Assembly: GCF_900114585.1 (NCBI RefSeq) | Contig: NZ_FOTL01000013.1 | Span: 1-45,000, forward strand | Reading direction: 5' to 3' | DNA: 45,000 nt | Source of the DNA: Methanobrevibacter olleyae | Lineage (GTDB): Archaea; Methanobacteriota; Methanobacteria; Methanobacteriales; Methanobacteriaceae | Shown: positions 41,158 to 45,000 of the stretch, one piece after another | How positions within the stretch are numbered: the stretch's first letter is position 1 | How the letters are laid out: the number at the start of each line of letters is the position of its first letter | Notes under the pieces: model-generated | What the model saw: the letters and a program-made list of their open reading frames with translations, nothing else | Told to the model about the DNA's origin: nothing | Databases searched by the model: none | Translations under genes and position numbers: made by a program

Positions 41158-42236
41158 GGCAAATGTTTTATAGGGGTTTTAGATTTATTTAAATCTGAGA
41201 ATTTTACTTCTGCTACCCATTCCTTTTTACATTCACAATCATATTCAATTTGGCTTTGGTCAAAGTTTGAATCAATTATTCTGTATTTTAATTCTTTATT
41301 ACATTTCTTACAGTTGTAAGGGCCTCTTCTAGAACCAAATCCTGAAGTATCCATTAGTGCTGGAATTTTTACATTTTGCCTAATTCTGTTAATTACCTCA
41401 ATAGTTGACCAAATCCAAGGAGGTTGATAAGACCCTCTTCTCCAAAGTCTTTCAATCAATGTTCCTCTATGGATTGTTGCAGGACAACATGAAACTCTAT
41501 CCATACCTATATTTTCACAGTAACTTGCTGTTTCAATTGCTTCTTCGATTGCTTCTTGTTCGGAGGTTAATATAGGTTTAACAAATATATATCCTTTAGA
41601 TTTAATATTATAGTTTTTTTTATATTCTTTGATTAGCTTTATTGCTTTTTCAAAGCTTTTATTACTAAATCCTTTGTTAATTTTATTTAACCTAGTTTCT
41701 TCATTAGAACTTTCTAAACCGATACTAATTTCAAATAATTTATCATTTATAATATCGAAGATTTCATCTAAAACTTCTTCTTTAACATATTCCGGTCTAG
41801 ATTCTACAACAATTTCGCTGATTTCTTCCATATTAGCTAATTTGTTTAATATATGATCTCTTGCTTCCTTTGGAACTTCTTTAGGATTAAGAAAGCTTCC
41901 ACTTGCAAAGAGCTTTATAGCTATTTTATCACCGTTTTTATAATCTTCACCATAATCCCATTTATTTAATTCTTTTTCAAATAATTCAATTATTTTAGAA
42001 TTTTCAATTGGCTTAAGATAACAATCTGAGATATAACTGCACATGGTACATCCACCACTTGGTCCAAGTGCCCATGAACAACCAGGTGTAGGTAAGATTA
42101 AAAATATGGTTTTTCCTTTTCCAGAATATAAAAGATCTTCCTGATACCAGCTTGTAGAAAGCCTATCTAATTCTTTAGGTTTAGCATATTTTATTGACTT
42201 ATCCCTTATTTCTTTTGTTAATTCTCTAATTTCCAT
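41148..42236 (-). CDS. Archaeosine-forming radical SAM protein (RaSEA/TIGR01210-like)
   Basis: 362-residue radical SAM protein. The cluster motif is CX9CX2C (Cys53, Cys63, Cys66 in PGCSWALGPSGGCTMCSY), as in RaSEA, the lyase partner of ArcS that completes archaeosine at tRNA position 15. Further blocks are KLFASGSFLNPKEVP, EIVVESRPEYV and ISIGLESSNEETR. The C-terminus has a CXXC...CEC metal-binding pair (CKKCNKEL, YDCECKKEW). AGGTTAG precedes ATG 42236. It is on the minus strand, 250 bp beyond the DUF308 gene. Confidence 0.87.
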   Translation of the reverse strand: MEIRELTKEIRDKSIKYAKPKELDRLSTSWYQEDLLYSGKGKTIFLILPTPGCSWALGPSGGCTMCSYISDCYLKPIENSKIIELFEKELNKWDYGEDYKNGDKIAIKLFASGSFLNPKEVPKEARDHILNKLANMEEISEIVVESRPEYVKEEVLDEIFDIINDKLFEISIGLESSNEETRLNKINKGFSNKSFEKAIKLIKEYKKNYNIKSKGYIFVKPILTSEQEAIEEAIETASYCENIGMDRVSCCPATIHRGTLIERLWRRGSYQPPWIWSTIEVINRIRQNVKIPALMDTSGFGSRRGPYNCKKCNKELKYRIIDSNFDQSQIEYDCECKKEWVAEVKFSDLNKSKTPIKHLPLY

Positions 42237-42310
42237 TTTTTCTAACCTAATTTTTTATAATTAACATTCACATTAATACATTACTAATAAAAACATTTTA
42301 TTTAATAATT

Positions 42311-42375
42311 ACATTTTAATAATAGTATTTTAATAATTGTATCTTAATAATTGTATTTTAATGATAGTATTTTTA
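42311..42375 (+). repeat. 14-bp tandem repeat (about 5 copies)
   Basis: ATTTTAATAATAGT, ATTTTAATAATTGT, ATCTTAATAATTGT and ATTTTAATGATAGT are directly adjacent. Confidence 0.85.
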
Positions 42376-42856
42376 TAACACTATAATTTAATTGTTGTTT
42401 TTTATTTATATTTTTTATTAATTTCAATAATTTCTTATCTTTTATTTTTCTTTTTAATTAATCAGATAAACTTTTAATTTATTAGAAGATTTTATTAATA
42501 GAAGATTTTATTAATTTTATTTTTATTTCTAAACTATCGCATAATCTTTTAAATCAAGATATATTATTAATAATTTAATTAATATTTTCTTGGAATAATA
42601 TTAAATATTCTATTCTATTGAAATTAATTATTTATATTTTAATTTTAATTTCATTATTAAAATGTAGTTTATTTTAATATTCTATAAGAATTATTATTTA
42701 TTTTGTATATTCTATTAAGTCTTATCAATTTTTTAATAAGATTTTTCCACTTTTATATTTTTTAATTTTTTTTTAAAAAAATTAATTTTGCACTAATTTT
42801 TATAAAAAAATTTATTATTTGTTTATTATTTTAATAAAAAATCAAACAGTTATGAT

Positions 42857-42870
42857 TTAATATATAAATC
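42857..42870 (+). promoter_or_regulatory. mer TATA box candidate
   Basis: TTAATATATAAATC lies 67-80 bp before the mer start codon and is the best archaeal TATA match there. Confidence 0.5.
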
Positions 42871-42921
42871 TTTCTATATTTTTTAAATAACAAATACTTT
42901 ATAAGCTAGATAACATAATAA

Positions 42922-43940
<1,019 letters not shown>

Positions 43941-44852
43941 CATTGATTTAACAATTGTTATATTTTCTTAAATCTTATTTCCCTTTTTATCAATTTCTAT
44001 TTTTTTAAAAAGATAGCTTTAATTAATATTTTATAATATAAGTTATAGTTTATAGTTATATTTTACATTTAATTTATATTAATTTGAATTATTTTAGATT
44101 GAAGAGTCTATAAATTAAATAATAATTATTTAGTGACAAATAATAGTGACTAAATATTAGTGATTAAATACTAGTAAAATTTTCACTTTTTAAATAGTGT
44201 CTAATACGTTTTTAAATGGTATCTAATAAAAATAGTTAAATTTATATATTAGATGTTATTTTCTTTTTTTTAAAAAATTCATAAACTTTAATTTTGCATT
44301 GAATTTTTTTCTTATTTTTTAATAATAGTTTTTATTATTTTAAATTTAATCAGATATTATTCGTTAATTTTATATATTAACTATAAATATCAATTCTTTT
44401 TTTTAAAATATAAATATTAAATAGTTATATTAATTTTAATTATATTTGTATTTTCTATTTCAAATTTAACTTTCGATATGCTTATTATTTTAAATTATAA
44501 TATACCTATAAGCTTATATTCATATATGATGGATTATTATTCATTTAATTAGTTATTTTTTCTTCATTTGATTTTTTTAATTTTTTAATATTTTTTCTAC
44601 TATTCTTCATATTTATTAAATTTTTTAAAATTAGTAATACTTTTTAATAATTGATTATTTTTTTTATTTGTCTTATTTTTTTAAATTAATATATTTGGCC
44701 AATTCAAACTTTATATTTAATTTTATAGATATTGATTTATTTATTAAATAAAGAATTATTTTTTGCAATTGTTTATTTTTATTTTTGTAAATGTTGTAAC
44801 TTTCTTTATTAACTGTGCCATGTGTTTATGGCGTTGGTCTAAGTATATGTAT
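43941..44852. other. AT-rich intergenic region after mer
   Basis: No convincing ORF is present. AGTGAC/AGTGAT-AAATA-type direct repeats occur at about 44131-44175, followed by TTTTTAAATAGTGTCTAATACG and TTTTTAAATGGTATCTAATAA (44193-44230), then a TATA-like TTTATATATTAGATG near 44240. One GTAATAC element is at 44634-44640. A small hairpin, GCCAT-GTGTTT-ATGGC, is at about 44817-44832. The purpose of these elements is unclear. Confidence 0.5.
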
Positions 44853-45000
44853 TTACATTACTATGATGACTGCTTTTCCACATATGGCTAAATTTATGTT
44901 TATAAATTTATTATTATAAAATATTAATCTCGTATTAATAGCATTATATATATTCGTGAGAACCTGAGTTTTTTTTACTTGGTGTTTGATGTTGGTAGAA
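44853..45000 (-). CDS. Possible C-terminal end of a minus-strand gene (partial)
   Basis: A minus-strand frame is open from the right edge (first full codon ends at 44999) for 48 codons to a TAA at 44853-44855. The peptide is basic and then hydrophobic, ending LAICGKAVIIVM. In DNA this AT-rich, 48 codons without a stop is unlikely but not decisive. No family is recognised. On the other strand the same DNA has TTATATATATTC (about 44944-44955), which could be a TATA box for a gene to the right. Confidence 0.3.
   Translation of the reverse strand, partial: STNIKHQVKKTQVLTNIYNAINTRLIFYNNKFININLAICGKAVIIVM

Noticed and set aside
44862-44970. C/D-box small RNA (ATGATGA at about 44863, CTGA at about 44966)
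   Set aside because: The boxes are about 100 nt apart with no internal D'/C' pair and no terminal stem; archaeal C/D RNAs are usually near 60 nt.

Overview
The window looks like a hydrogenotrophic methanogenic archaeon of the order Methanobacteriales, most likely Methanobrevibacter. It carries [Fe]-hydrogenase (hmd) with its cofactor genes, F420-dependent methylene-H4MPT reductase (mer), a six-gene pyruvate:ferredoxin oxidoreductase operon, transcription factor S, a RaSEA-type archaeosine radical SAM protein and the end of a basic surface protein of the adhesin-like type. Intergenic DNA is extremely AT-rich, TATA boxes are archaeal, and many starts are GTG or TTG behind a GGTGAT-type ribosome binding site.

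Layout. 1-359: end of a surface protein. 1406-8039: hmd followed by hcgA-hcgB-hcgC-hcgD-hcgE-hcgF, the FeGP-cofactor pathway; hcgG is not here. 8223-10971 (minus): a heavy-metal P1B-type ATPase and a small one-helix partner that resembles the PacL/DUF1490 type. 11200-14555: feoAB behind a long leader with four DtxR-type palindromes. 14868-15472: a YnfA-like membrane protein and a Cys-rich mini-protein. 16402-18487: Ni/Co ECF transporter parts (CbiM/NikM, a PDGLE-domain NikN-like protein, CbiQ) with no ATPase gene in the window. 18600-19460: no protein gene, but two tandem paralogous transcription units that I interpret as iron-regulated small RNAs. 19532-22118 (minus): polymer polymerase-like membrane protein, an anchored extracytoplasmic protein and a 56-residue ferredoxin. 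22423-22663: tRNA-Leu(UAA) and tRNA-Thr(GGU). 22964-24422: unknown membrane protein, then tfs. 25137-29092: porCDABEF. 29473-32665: class I fumarase alpha subunit, an MntA/HepT toxin-antitoxin pair whose toxin is frameshifted, and a dihydropteroate-synthase-like protein. 33319-35473: MoxR ATPase with a VWA partner. 35619-36811: tRNA thiolase NcsA with a GG-ended sulfur carrier. 36945-42236: DUF89 protein, DUF1932-type dehydrogenase, nucleotidyltransferase, DUF308 membrane protein and RaSEA. 42937-43893: mer.

The most exciting signal is the tandem RNA pair at 18.6-19.5 kb. Each unit has the same promoter block: a TTTAGG-N4-CCTAAA palindrome, a TATA box and a second palindrome, with the palindromes 67 bp apart in both copies. 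Each has a transcribed region of about 345 nt without a shared ORF, a shared core, a hairpin followed by an unpaired CUCCAAAG (complementary to Shine-Dalgarno sequences), and a terminator hairpin. The same palindrome/TATA block precedes feoAB. This suggests an archaeal iron-sparing RNA system comparable in logic to RyhB, PrrF1/PrrF2 or FsrA. A second regulatory theme is a GTATTAC/GTAATAC element clustered upstream of both hmd and the Ni/Co transporter genes, which would fit nickel-dependent control. A third, genome-architectural theme is that most intergenic spacers contain 2-6 tandem copies of a 30-50 bp unit that starts inside the end, or finishes inside the beginning, of a flanking gene.
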